Of a stretch of DNA of 64,000 nt, positions 1 through 9,846 are shown one piece after another; position 1 is the stretch's first letter; every line of letters begins with the position of its first letter. The stretch is taken from positions 1,491,841 to 1,555,840 of the forward strand of contig NW_005198244.1 of assembly GCF_000372725.1 (NCBI RefSeq), read 5' to 3'. The DNA is from Emiliania huxleyi CCMP1516 (lineage: Eukaryota; Haptophyta; Isochrysidales; Noelaerhabdaceae). Position numbers and translations under genes: made by a program. The notes beneath the pieces are model-generated. The model worked only from the letters and a program-made list of their open reading frames with translations. It did no database searches and was not told the origin of the DNA.

Positions 1-1
1 G

Positions 2-674
2 CACTACTTTTACTGCGTGCTGCGCGCGCGCTACACGGCGCCTGCTCTCAAGAGGCGCGCCCCAACGCTGTCCCGACCCCGAGCCCCGAGCCGTGGGGCC
101 TAGGTGCCCGCGTGGCGGCTGAATGACGTGCCCATCTGCATGTACCTCGCCACCCACTTTTACTTTTCCTCCTACCATGTCTTCGCCAACCTGGCGCTGC
201 GGCGCGTCGCGACCGGCTTTGCGCCCGGCAACCTGCGCACCGCTCTGTTCGCGTACGTGGTGTGCGGGCCGGGTGGTGCGGTGTGCGCACGGTTCGGACT
301 GCGCCTCCTCACCCACTCGAGCTGTGGCGCAGGTCTGCGCCCTCTCGTACGCCACCGCCTTCATGGAGACGCTCACGATCTCGCACTTTCCGTACTACGA
401 CTTTGAGGACCGGCACATGGCGTACACCCTCGGCTCGGCCTTCTACGGCATCTACTTCCTCGTCTCCTTCCCGGTCTACTACGCACTCGACGAGCCCGGC
501 AACACGCCTCTCGAGGGCACCGGCCTCCGCGGCGTCGCCCTCTCCTCGCTCGGCGCCGGCATGCTGGTGCTGCTGCTGCTCGACCTGACACGGCTCGCCG
601 CCGCGGGAGCTCCGCTCACCATCGGAGGCAAGCTGTGGGAGGTGACGCCGAAGGGACTGGCGGGGTCCGCCTGA
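2..674 (+). CDS. CPI1: Cycloeucalenol cycloisomerase, 3' part (5' end off window)
   Basis: Opens the cyclopropane ring of cycloeucalenol to give obtusifoliol in the cycloartenol-type sterol pathway of plants and algae; an integral ER membrane protein. Exons I read: 2-43, 104-259 and 333-674, all in phase 0. The first encodes HYFYCVLRARYTAP, the second WRLNDVPICMYLATHFYF with YHVFANLALRR, the third ALSYATAFMETLTISHFPYYDFEDR style sequence split across membrane segments, then YFLVSFPVYYALDE. These follow the plant protein closely, including the conserved NFPYYEF-like motif. The first intron uses a GC donor, the second a GT donor; both acceptors are AG|G. The N-terminal third lies left of the window. 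Only the last residues after the final membrane segment are poorly conserved. Confidence 0.92.
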
Positions 675-811
675 CTCCCCCCCCCGCCGCCTTCTTCCGT
701 CCGGTGCCGCGCGGGTGAGCTTTTTCTTGCGTTGGATTTTTTTGGGTCCCACGTCGCCCATTTGTAGAACGGCGGGCCACACCTCTCCTCGTCAACACCT
801 CTCCCCGTCTC

Positions 812-1732
812 TCAGGTCTCGCCCTCGCCCGCCCACCTCGCGTGCCTCGCCGCCAGCTCGCCCACGAGCAGCTCCTCCATCTCGACGCCGTCGGCGGCGC
901 CGTCGAGCGAGAGCGGCGTGGTCGAGAGCGCGTCGCCATCGCTGGCCGCCACGGTGACCACCGTCACCTCCCGCTTGTACGTCTGCAGCAGGTTGGCGCA
1001 CACGAGGTCGACGCCGTACTTTGCAATCGCGCCCGCCGCCTTGGAGAGGAGGATCGCGCTGTCCGTCTCAAGCTTGAAGCTTACGACGAAGGCGCGCGGC
1101 GCCCAGGCCGCGCCGCCGCCGCCTCCGAGCCCCTTGATCGCGCCAAGCATCTTTGGCACCGGCTGCAGCTGCAGCGTCAGGCTGCCGTCCGCCGCCGTGT
1201 CGCCGCCGCCGGCTGCCGACTGGATCTTGTGCTCCGGCAGCGCGTCGTCCGGCACGTAAAAGTCGCTGACAGCCGCGGCGAGGCAGACCATGGCGCGAGC
1301 ACCAGCGGGCGCGAGCGCGCAGCTCGCCTCGCGCAGCAGCGCCAGATACTCGCTCACCGCCGTGAAGGGCAGTGCGAGGAGGCGCGGAGCACACGCCGAA
1401 AATGTCGCGGTGGCGCGCTCGCGCTCGGCAGTCGCGGCGGCGTCGCCGAGGCTGCGGAGCCACTCCTCGGGCGAGACGGCCGGTGGCAGCAGGCGGCGGG
1501 CGAACGGGAAGGCGGAGCCGGCGCGGTGCACAAAGATGACAGCATAGCCCTCGGCGAGAAAGCGCTCGGCGAGAGCAGCCCCGCGGTTGCCAGTGGAGAA
1601 GTTGTCGATGAAGCGCACCGTGTTGCGCTCCAGTGGGACCGTGGTGCCTCCCGAAGTGACACACACGATCCGACGCGTCGACGGCTGCGCGGCGACGAAG
1701 GCCGCCAGCCGCTCGCTCACACACATGTACAT
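812..1732 (-). CDS. PPCS: Phosphopantothenate--cysteine ligase (PPC synthetase)
   Basis: Second step of coenzyme A synthesis: couples 4'-phosphopantothenate with cysteine. A single open frame of 306 residues, close to the roughly 311 of human PPCS, with no introns. The family signature is clear: [20 protein letters not shown] followed by [15 protein letters not shown] (nucleotide and phosphopantothenate binding), [14 protein letters not shown] in the middle, and [10 protein letters not shown] then CANLL near the C-terminus. It is the monofunctional eukaryotic type, without the CoaC decarboxylase half of bacterial Dfp. The start is the first ATG of the frame; a few N-terminal residues ahead of the Rossmann strand are unconserved. 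The gene is tail to tail with CPI1, with 137 bases between the stops. Confidence 0.95.
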   Translation of the reverse strand: MYMCVSERLAAFVAAQPSTRRIVCVTSGGTTVPLERNTVRFIDNFSTGNRGAALAERFLAEGYAVIFVHRAGSAFPFARRLLPPAVSPEEWLRSLGDAAATAERERATATFSACAPRLLALPFTAVSEYLALLREASCALAPAGARAMVCLAAAVSDFYVPDDALPEHKIQSAAGGGDTAADGSLTLQLQPVPKMLGAIKGLGGGGGAAWAPRAFVVSFKLETDSAILLSKAAGAIAKYGVDLVCANLLQTYKREVTVVTVAASDGDALSTTPLSLDGAADGVEMEELLVGELAARHARWAGEGET

Positions 1733-2298
1733 GTCTGTATGCCCGCAAAAAAGAAAAGGGCTCTATGGTGCTTCCAAGAAGGCTGGAGCAGGTGGGGACC
1801 CTGTCCTCCTCCCATCCCTTCGTTTGCCTTTTTTCTTTCTTTCTTTTCCCCCTGTGTCCCTGATCGTCCTTCCAAGATCCTCCTGCTCGTGCAGGTGGGG
1901 ACCCTGTCCTTCTTTCTCCCCCCCCTCGTGTGGCGTGTACGTGTTCAACAAAAACAAGTCTCCTCTCGAGTCGGTCGGGAGCAGAGGTTGGTCACGCACG
2001 CACGTGATCAGAGAGAGAGAGAGAGAGATTTAGCAATACCATTAATAGACTCGGTCGAGAGACCCCACCCAGCCAGATTGGCATCCATGCCTTTCTGGAC
2101 AGGGTGGCCCGCCACAAGGACCCCAGGAATTGCGACTCGCCGCTTTCCTCCCGCTGTGATTCTGTGTGAGCTCTGTGTCTTGATTTGCCAACAACAAACC
2201 TAAAACCATTATGTGAGTTATACCAAACATCTTCTCAAGAGGTTCTTTTGTTTACGCCCGCACTCATTACTAATCGAAAACTACTCCCGATTCCATCC
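1733..2298. other. Intergenic, repeat-bearing
   Basis: No coding signal. It contains two copies of a GCAGGTGGGGACCCTGTCC motif (near 1790 and 1893) about 100 bases apart, and a GA dinucleotide run near 2012-2028 followed by TTTAGCAATACCATT. The same junction occurs inverted at about 13565-13602, inside the mariner-like element, so this may be a fragment of the same family. Confidence 0.5.
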
Positions 2299-3756
2299 AT
2301 GACCATGTCTGTTGCACGCCTGCGCTTCTTTGCCATCGCCATCTTGACAAATGCCCTGCTGACAACCGGCGCGGTTGCCGAGAAGGTGCAGAAAACTCCG
2401 TTCGCGGCCATTGCACCCTTTGCCGAGGTGCAAGCCCCTGCGCTGCGCGCGCCTGGTCCCAAGCCCCGATTTCCTGGCAACACCGCCAGTCCACCATCCC
2501 CAGCTTGCCCCGGGGCTCATGCGCCCCGTCTCATAAACCAGGAGTCGCACACTTGGTCCCCTCGCATTGGCTGGGAAGGGGACACGGTGTGGCAAGGCGA
2601 GCAGGGCCTGCCGGTGCCGCTTTAGCCCAGCAGTAAGCCTGGCTGTGTCGACGGCCGACAGGCGGCCGGCCTCTCCGATCGCACCCTCAAGCTCTTCTTT
2701 GGCTACAGCGCCCTCGAGCCTCCTCCGGCTGAGCTGGCGAAGCCGCTCGAGACGATGGCAGCGCGGTCGGCGATGGCGTCCGCGCGGTCGTTGACGGGCA
2801 GGTCATTCACCATCCTGGACAAGAACCTCGAGAGCGGATGGGGCTACTACGAGTCGATCAACGACAAAGAGTCGACAGGTGCATGGCGGAACAGGGACCC
2901 GTGCGGTGTGACCAACACGCTGTCATACGAGGCGGAGTTCTTGTACATGAGCGGAATCAGCCTGACCTGCGAAGCGCCAGGCTGCACACACCCCATCATG
3001 CCACCAGAGAGAGGAGGCGCGTACCGGAACATTCTCGTCGACATCTACATCCCGCCGTCCTTGAACGGGACTTGCGAGGACGACGTCTTTTTGATGGGCA
3101 CTACTCAGGAGGAGGCAGCAATGGAAAGCGACGCTGGCGACTACTACACAGATGCGGAGGAGTGTTCATCTATGTGGTCCTTCTGTATGACGCGCACCAT
3201 CTTCACACGGATCGCGGGGACAGTCGTGAACGCAGCCATGGGCGTGTGGACTTGGATGAAGGGGGTAGGGGCGTGGTTCCGCCGCGGCTTTATCGAGCTC
3301 TTTGTGGAGACGTACGAGCTCCCGCAGGTTGACGAGTCGGGGAAGACCGCCGGCTCGCCTGGGGTCGCTTGCAGAGCTGGGTTCTCGCGCTGCATCGAGC
3401 CGCTGCCAGAGGGGTTGTCGTACCAGCTGAGCGGAGGAAAGGGCTCCAACATTGCCTCACAAGTCCACCCGCTCGACCGCAACAACCTCATCGTCCAGGC
3501 AAACCTGGGGCTGTACACGCTGTGCATCCCGATTTGGAAATCGGTGCAACCTCCTGGACCTACCTTTGAGGGGTGGCGCGGATTCACCCTCATGAACAGG
3601 CGGCGCGTCCAGGAGACGGCGGTGTCAGAGCCGCGCCCGAGCCTGATGAGCAGAATGGGCTTGTGGTGGGCAAAGCCCGAGACGGCACCAGCGGTCCAGG
3701 AGGAACCGATCCGTTTCTTTCTAGACAGGGTGGAGCTGATTGATCACTCTTGCTGA
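2299..3756 (+). CDS. Secreted protein of unknown family, probably two exons
   Basis: I do not recognise the family. The frame opens with a good signal peptide (MTMSVARLRFFAIAILTNAL, then a small-residue cleavage region) and stays open to 3756 except for one TAG at 2623-2625. A GT-AG intron at 2587-2661 (75 nt, the usual size here) would remove that stop in frame and give about 460 residues. Without splicing the product would stop after 108 residues. The mature part has many cysteines (DPCGV, LTCEAPGCTH, GTCEDD, AECSSMWSFC, GVACRAGFSRC), consistent with an extracellular disulfide-bonded domain, plus one hydrophobic stretch around IAGTVVNAAMGVWTWMKG. The last residues are LDRVELIDHSC. RNA reads across 2580-2670 would decide between intron, sequencing error and pseudogene. 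Confidence 0.6.
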
Positions 3757-4074
3757 GGGGCTTGGTGTTATAAAGTACCCGGGGCACGCCTGTGTGGATC
3801 GCGTCACACCAATCCGCGCTAACCCAACGCGGCCAAACTTGGAGCACTTGGAGGTTGGCAGCCTCAGGCACTCACACCCAAGGCCGCGGGGGGGCTAAGA
3901 AGCGCACCCCCCAGTGGGTCGGATGATCGGGGTCGGGTTGCGGGCTAGAGAGCCCTAGCCCTGGGGAGGTGCGCGTTCGCGGGGAATGGGCCACAAAGTA
4001 AACACGGGTCTCCGAGGCGCGAGGGTTAGTTCCGTGTTTCCCCGCCTTAACTCTAATACGAGAATACACACCGC
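3757..4074. repeat. Intergenic with a dispersed-repeat fragment
   Basis: No gene seen. Bases 3807-3842 resemble the family also found at 56788-56845 and, inverted, at 4597-4650 (shared core TAACCCAACGCGGCCAAA or TACCCAACGCGGCCAAA). Confidence 0.5.
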
Positions 4075-4448
4075 CAGTGCTCAAACTTTACCGGTATGAG
4101 ACTGGTATTTGGCGATATTTTGATTAGTTTTGGAGTGGTATGGTATAGTGGTATGCGAAAGTGGTATGCGGGGTTTTCAGTAGTTGTAGCGGCTGTCGGT
4201 GTGGTCCCGGGGGCGAAACCATGCAAAAGTGCGGGTCTTACCCGGGTATACCCGGGTTTTTCCAGGTATACCCGCAAAATACCCGGTATTTTGCCGATTT
4301 TGCCGATTTTGCCACCAAGAAGGCACTCCGACTCGCTTTGATTTCCGTGAGGCAACTGGTATCCCGTACCACTTTTTGATTAGTGCAGGCCTTGGGTTTG
4401 ATTAGCCAAAAACTCCCATACCGGTAAAGTTTGAGCACTGCACACCGC
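4067..4448. mobile_element. hAT-type miniature inverted-repeat element with 8-bp target duplication
   Basis: A 366-bp element (4075-4440) bounded by perfect 24-bp terminal inverted repeats (4075-4098 and 4417-4440) that begin CAGTGCTCAAAC. It is flanked by the identical 8-bp direct duplication CACACCGC at 4067-4074 and 4441-4448. An 8-bp duplication with CAGTG ends is typical of hAT transposons. There is no transposase frame inside, so it is non-autonomous. The interior carries several GGTATAC/GTATACC palindromes and a repeated GCCGATTTT motif. Confidence 0.88.
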
Positions 4449-5383
4449 CCCCCCCCGACGGCCCACGCAATTTACATAAACTACTAACAAACTCTACTTG
4501 ACGATAATACGAGGAGGGGGCGCGATTGGTGTACCTGTGTTAGTGCCAGTGCGCGCCAGTCCCTGCCCAGTGTAATAAATAAATAGCGCAGTCATCTCTC
4601 TCGAGGTTCTCGAGGTGGATATCCTTTGTGGCCGCGTTGGGTAGCGCGAGGATAAGAGCAGTCATCTCCAGGAGAGATGGGCGACGCACGAACACAGAGG
4701 CACAGTGCGCACCCCGCCCCGCTCTCACAGGGCGTGCATCACCCCCCCTGCCCAGTGTCGTGCGAGAGGAGTTTGTGATAAAATTCTTTTCGCGTGAAAA
4801 GGCATTCAGCGCTGGCTTCTGACTGTCGTTGCTGTCTCTCCCTTCTCGACTGTCTGTGCTTGTGCGTCTTGGGTCGGGGGTTGTGTTTTTGTGTGAAGTA
4901 TCCCCAGGGCCTCCAGGGCTCGCACCTCAACCTCTCACAGACCCCCCAAAAAAGAAAGAAAACATGGGAGGGATGGGAGGACGGCACGCCGCCACCACAC
5001 AGGGATTTTAAGAAGAGGGGTGTCGTGCGCTATCCGTCGCCCACCCTTGGGCGTCTGCCTCTTCCCATCTCTCTTCGCAGTCCCTCGCCGATTCTCGCTG
5101 CAGACCAGAAAGAAAGAAAACAGACACCCCAAGGGAGGGATGGGAGGACGGCACGCCGCCACCACACAGGGATTTAAGGAGAGGAGTGTGGTGCTAGCCG
5201 TCGCCCACCCTCGCGCGTCTACCACTTCCTATCTCTCTCCGCAGTTTCTCACCAAGCAGACCAGGCGCACGGCACCATATAGGGTATTTTCTTCTAATAA
5301 CCAAGGCTGGAAGGCATTCGCGCCGCCACCTCAACACTCGGCCTCTCGGTCGCGGCCGTCGACTCTCGGCCGACGGTCCGCCG
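4449..5383 (+). repeat. Intergenic region with two tandem copies of dispersed repeat family A
   Basis: Two copies of a roughly 150-bp repeat lie head to tail at about 4939-5095 and 5107-5255. Each runs from an AAAGAAAGAAA tract through GGAGGACGGCACGCCGCCAC, CACACAGGGATTT and CGTCGCCCACCCT to a pyrimidine-rich end TCTCTCTYCGCAG. Other copies are at 19151-19310 (plus) and about 50130-50280, 50300-50460 and 52640-52705 (minus). Bases 4597-4650 are an inverted copy of family B (see 56788-56845). No gene seen. Confidence 0.75.
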
Positions 5384-7707
5384 ATGCTGTCGAAGAGGAA
5401 CCTCAGTCTTCTGCTGCTCCCGTTTGCAGGCGTGCCGCTGTTTCAATGGGCGCGCTCAATGCCGCAGGCGGATCTGCACGACAATTCTCCGCATGCACCA
5501 GATGCAGCTACTCTGGCGCTCATCGCTGCTCGCACACGCGCCACAAACGCAGCAGCTGGTCGTGCGGACGTGGCAAAGGTCAAAGCCGGAGGCGTCAGTG
5601 GTGGTGCCAGCAGCAGCAGTGGCGGCAGCAGTGGCGGCGGCAGCAGCGGTGGTGCCAGCAGCAGCAGTGGCGGCAGCAGTGGCGGCGGCAGCAGCGGTCG
5701 CAACATCTCCGGCGTGGCAGTGCAAGGGTGTCCCGCATCGCGCAAGCCGTTCCACGTGGTGCTGACCGCCACGGCGGACAACTACCAGTCATGGCAGTGC
5801 CGCATCATGTATCACCACTGGCAGCGCGTGCGGGACTCAGACCCGGCGGGCCGCTGCACCGAGCTGACCGGCTTCACGCGGCTGGTCGCGTCGCCAGGCC
5901 ATCGGTTGGCCGGGCTCGAGGGAGGGGGAGCCGGAGCCTTCCCGAGCCTTGCGTGGTCCCCTTCCTAGGCGGCCGTCCGGACGGGCTCGAGGCGGAGATA
6001 CCGTCGCATTTCACGCCCGAGTGCGGCTCCGCGGATGTTTCTCTCCCGTCGCTCGTCGGGGCCTTGACGCCTCCGCTGTGCGGCAGGTACGAGCCGGCCG
6101 ACATCTCTCGCTTCCACGGCTACCGCGTCATCAACCGGCCCCGCAGCGTCACTTACTTCCTCAAGTCGGCCCGGTACGCCGCGCTGCAGGAAGAGTACCT
6201 CCTCGTCGCAGAGACGGACCACGTGCTGCTGCAGCCCCTCCCGAACCTAGACACTTCCTAGACACTTCCTAGACACCTCCTAGGACCACGTGCTGCTGCA
6301 GCCCATCCCGAACCGCGCCGAGCGCGGCTCGCCGATGGCGTACCTCTTCGGCTACATGGGCCCCAACCCGACCCACGCGCCCTTCATCAAGCGGGTCTGG
6401 CCGGCGGGCGGCGAGGCGGGCTACAAGCAGGTGCAGTCGATCGGCCCGTCGCCCGTGCTCATCCACAGGGCCGACCTCGAGGAGGTGGCAGGGCCGTGGA
6501 GCGAGACGGCGGTCAAGCTCAAGACGGACCCGCAGGCACGCACGCCACACCCTCGGCTGTGCGGTCGAGGTTGGGAGGAGCTGGTCGGGATGGCTGACAG
6601 CATTGATGATGCCTTCAGGCCGACCGCACCCTCGGTTGGGTGATCGAGATGTGGGGCTACTCGATCGCCTCCGCCTCCATCGGGCTTCGCCACCAGGTTC
6701 CCCGCGCCGTCCAGGTCGAGAGTCTGGTCCATACACGCAACGGCCGTCCTCTGCACACATCAGGTCTTCCGCGACTTCCAGGTCGAGCCGGGCGCCCTCT
6801 CCTCCGCCGCGCAGGCGCAGCTCTCCATCCCTCCTCCCCCCCCCCCACCATAGGTAAATATACACACACACACACACACCCTCCGCCCCGCAGCTGGACG
6901 GCTTCCCTCTCCGCTACTGGATCTTCCACTACACCTACCAGTTTGAGTACTACCTCGACGGCACCCCCTGCCAGCCGTGGACGATCGGCGAGCTCCGCCC
7001 CCCGACAAGCGCCCCCCCCCCACCCCACCCCCTTCTTTCCCAGCTCGCTCCTCACCACACCCATCCACTCACCCCAGGCGAGTTCTCCCTCGACAAGCGA
7101 CACTTCTCCGCAGAGCCGCCGCCGTACCCGCTGCCCGACCCGCCGCCCGGCGCAAACAAGGCCGCCTTCTTCCTCGTCGGCGCCTTCAACGAGGCGATGC
7201 GCGCGCTCGGCACCGCGTGGCCGCGCCGGCAGCCCGCCCCCGGCTCGAGCGAGCCGCCGCTGCAGTCGGTCTACGGCCGCCGCAGGCTGTTCTTCTTCGC
7301 ACGCGCGCTGTTCTTCCTCGCGCGACTCGGCCGTGTTTCTTTTTCCGCGTAGGCTCGACTGGTTTGGGCGGCACGCAAACGGCTTCGCGACGGAGCTGCG
7401 CACGATGCCGCTCATCAAGCGGCTCGTCGGGTCGGAGTGGGCGTGCGAGGACGGCTCCTCGCTGCAGCTCGGCGGCAATGGTGACGCGCGGTGGCGCAGC
7501 GGTCGCTCTGGCCGCTGGGGCTCGATGAACAACCCCGACTTGGGCGGCGCTTGTCCAGTCGGCGCGTGCATCTATGTCGATGTCAGCGGGAGCCACAACG
7601 TTGCAGTCAACGGCAGCTCCCTGACCGTTATGCGTCTATTCTACCGCACCGCGAGCGCGACGCCGGAGGTGGTGGCGCGCTGCCACCGCAGTGGAGGCGG
7701 GGCGTAG
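5384..7707 (+). CDS. Hydroxyproline O-arabinosyltransferase-like Golgi glycosyltransferase
   Basis: Likely transfers a sugar to hydroxyproline or serine of secreted glycoproteins in the Golgi; HPAT and peptidyl-serine galactosyltransferase belong to this family. Exons: 5384-5897, 5969-6216, 6284-6535, 6619-6696, 6764-6814, 6894-6987, 7078-7285, 7353-7707, totalling 600 codons with stop. The N-terminus is a signal anchor (NLSLLLLPFAGVPLF), then a Gly/Ser-rich stalk. The catalytic region has FHVVLTATADNYQSWQCRIM near residue 120, VINRPRSVTYFLK, LLVAETDHVLLQP, IEMWGYSIASA and WIFHYTYQFEYYLDG, all collinear with plant HPATs. The last about 115 residues (ACEDGSSLQLGG onward) extend beyond plant HPATs. 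Donors are five GC, one GA and one GT. Every intron start resembles the next exon start; the clearest is a 31-bp repeat at 6217-6247 and 6284-6314 with one mismatch. Confidence 0.92.
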
Positions 7708-9846
7708 ACTAGAGTTTCGAGAGCGCGGGAGATGAGAGAGAGTACGGTGTGGATCTCTCGTCGCACGTCGGTCTCGAGCCTGCTCGGGCTCGCACGCACG
7801 GTGTGTGCAGAGTGTGGCGAAGTGGATCGTTATTTTGGTACATGAGCCTCCGAGGTGTAAATAAAAAGGCGGCCTGGTAAGGTAGAGTAAGGACTAAGGT
7901 AAGGTAAGGCACGATGACACAACCCACAGGAATAACTACTTGTGTCACTAATGTTCGAACAAGCGGTCGTGTCGTGCACCTCGGGTGTTGGGGAGGTCGT
8001 GGGAGCCGCTCAGGACCATTTTGGGGGCGCAATTCGCCTGGTTTCCCTTGAACATGCGGTTTCGCCCCCTCGGGAGCGCCCACATAATCGCGCGTCCCCC
8101 CCTGTGGCGACGGTCTCGCGCACCTGCGCCAGACCCCACCGCACTAGCTACATAGATCGTCAGCAGTAGGCGTGCTCAGAGCCCGGATTTGGGCCCATTC
8201 GCCAGAGGGCTCGAGAATGGCCCCCGGCAACGTGCAGCTGCAGGCCAGAGGGCAGTGAGGTGAGGCCGAATCCGCAGTCGCACGAGCACCGCTGCCCCCA
8301 GCGGTGATCATGCATGGAGTGGCACGGCGGATAGGCCCGCCTGCGAGCGTGGAAGACAGTCGCGGGGCGTGAGGTCTCAATGTATCGCAGGCTAGGACCG
8401 GATACGGCGGCAGCGGGAGAGGGAGGGAAGCGTGAGCGGCGGGCGATGAGAGTGATTTCCCCGATCTCGCTAAAAATGGCCTAGTCCCCTCACGGGGGGC
8501 CGGGCGAGCACGCACCTCGCGTCTGAGCGCGAGTCGACGAGTGGTCGCCGAGAGATCGCCGAACAACGGTTCGTGGTGCGCACGCACTGCACAGCTGCGG
8601 GTTATAACTCGACTGCCGATCGCGCGTGCGGGATGTAAATGCAGCTTTCTGGCGCCAGGTGCACGGTGGCAGGGACTGGAGGCTCGGCCAAAGGGGAAGA
8701 GCAGTCCTCAATCGTCACGTAGAGGTCGCTAGACTGGATCCATCGAACTGCCTCACACCTGGAGCGGAGGCACATCAGGTCTTGCGGCACGCTCTCCGAC
8801 AGATGCATGCCTTTTGAGCAAGCCCACGCGCCTCCACCGTCGCGTAGTATGCCAGCGGCACGCCGGTACGCCTACGAGTCGTGCGCGCTCGGCAGTAATC
8901 GGCGTTGAGACTGCCTAGTGCGCACATCGAGAGCGCCGAGTTGCCTTGCCGCGGGGTAACCGGCTCAAAGAGGTGGGGTTCGAGCGGCGCCTGAGCGCGT
9001 GGGAATGCGTAGTGGGCTTGGAATGAGACGCCTGGCGTGCATCGGGCTCGGACGGTGTCTGTTGTGAGCTCACCGCTCGACGCACAAACCAGGCGCTTTA
9101 GGCGCCCGCCAACTGGCCTCACGGTCGAGAGAGCGGAACGCGGCTCGCCGAACAGCAATACACGTGGCCGCACTACTATAGAGGTACGAACAGGTATGCA
9201 GATCGCGGCGCGCCGACTACTGGCACGGCGTCAGAGCCAATATTGACCGAGGGTGCCGACTCTCGCCGACCCTTCGGGCTCACACCACGGCTGGCCATCG
9301 CGTGAACAGGACGTGCCCTTCCGTTTTAAGGCAGTTCAATACCTTCCCCACGGGACACCAGGTCGATATCCGGCTCAAACATACGACCCCGCGGAACGCA
9401 TAAGCCGCCCCGGCGCTGCCTCCGATTTCGGCCGTATCGGCCAGTTCGCTGGGGCGGCTTATGCGTTTCTCGCCAAAATGGTAAAGATGTCGAGCCAAAG
9501 CTGTCGACGCCGAGTTCGGCACCCGATTCGCCTTAAAACTGAAGGAGGGGGCGCGGCTCGGAGATGGCAAGGCACGGCGAGGGCAAACGTGCGGCTATTA
9601 TGACGCGTTTAGGGGCTCCAAAACCTCCTTTTCAGTGGTAAGCGCCACCTGGCACCTCCGCGCCGTGCCCCCCAGCCGCGTGTGCGATCGCCCACGGATC
9701 CGGGGCGGGGGATAGGAGCCCGAAACGTCCACGCAAGTATGCTCGGCGGCTCGTCAGAATGGTTTTTCAAGCGTTGTGTCATCGTGGCGGTATAAGGTAA
9801 GCACATCCACACCCATTACACGATCTAAAAACTAGGCAGGAAGCTC
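7708..9846. other. Intergenic, 2.1 kb, no convincing gene
   Basis: Only short opposed frames of low-complexity composition occur here and none resembles a family I know. The one structured item is the nested inverted repeat at 9317-9545, listed separately. Short AAGGTAAGGTAAGG tracts occur near 7880-7910. Confidence 0.4.
9317..9545. repeat. Nested inverted repeat, possible foldback element
   Basis: The outer arms at 9317-9332 and 9530-9545 pair over CCTTC-x-GTTTTAAGGC with one mismatch. Inside them a perfect 17-bp inverted repeat (9395-9411 with 9451-9467, AACGCATAAGCCGCCCC and its complement) can form a hairpin with a 39-base loop. I see no target-site duplication. Confidence 0.5.

Noticed and set aside
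842-2203. 453-codon plus-strand frame opposite PPCS
   Set aside because: A shadow of the minus-strand PPCS gene. Its product is Arg/Gly/Ala-rich without domains, while the minus strand gives a full PPCS match.
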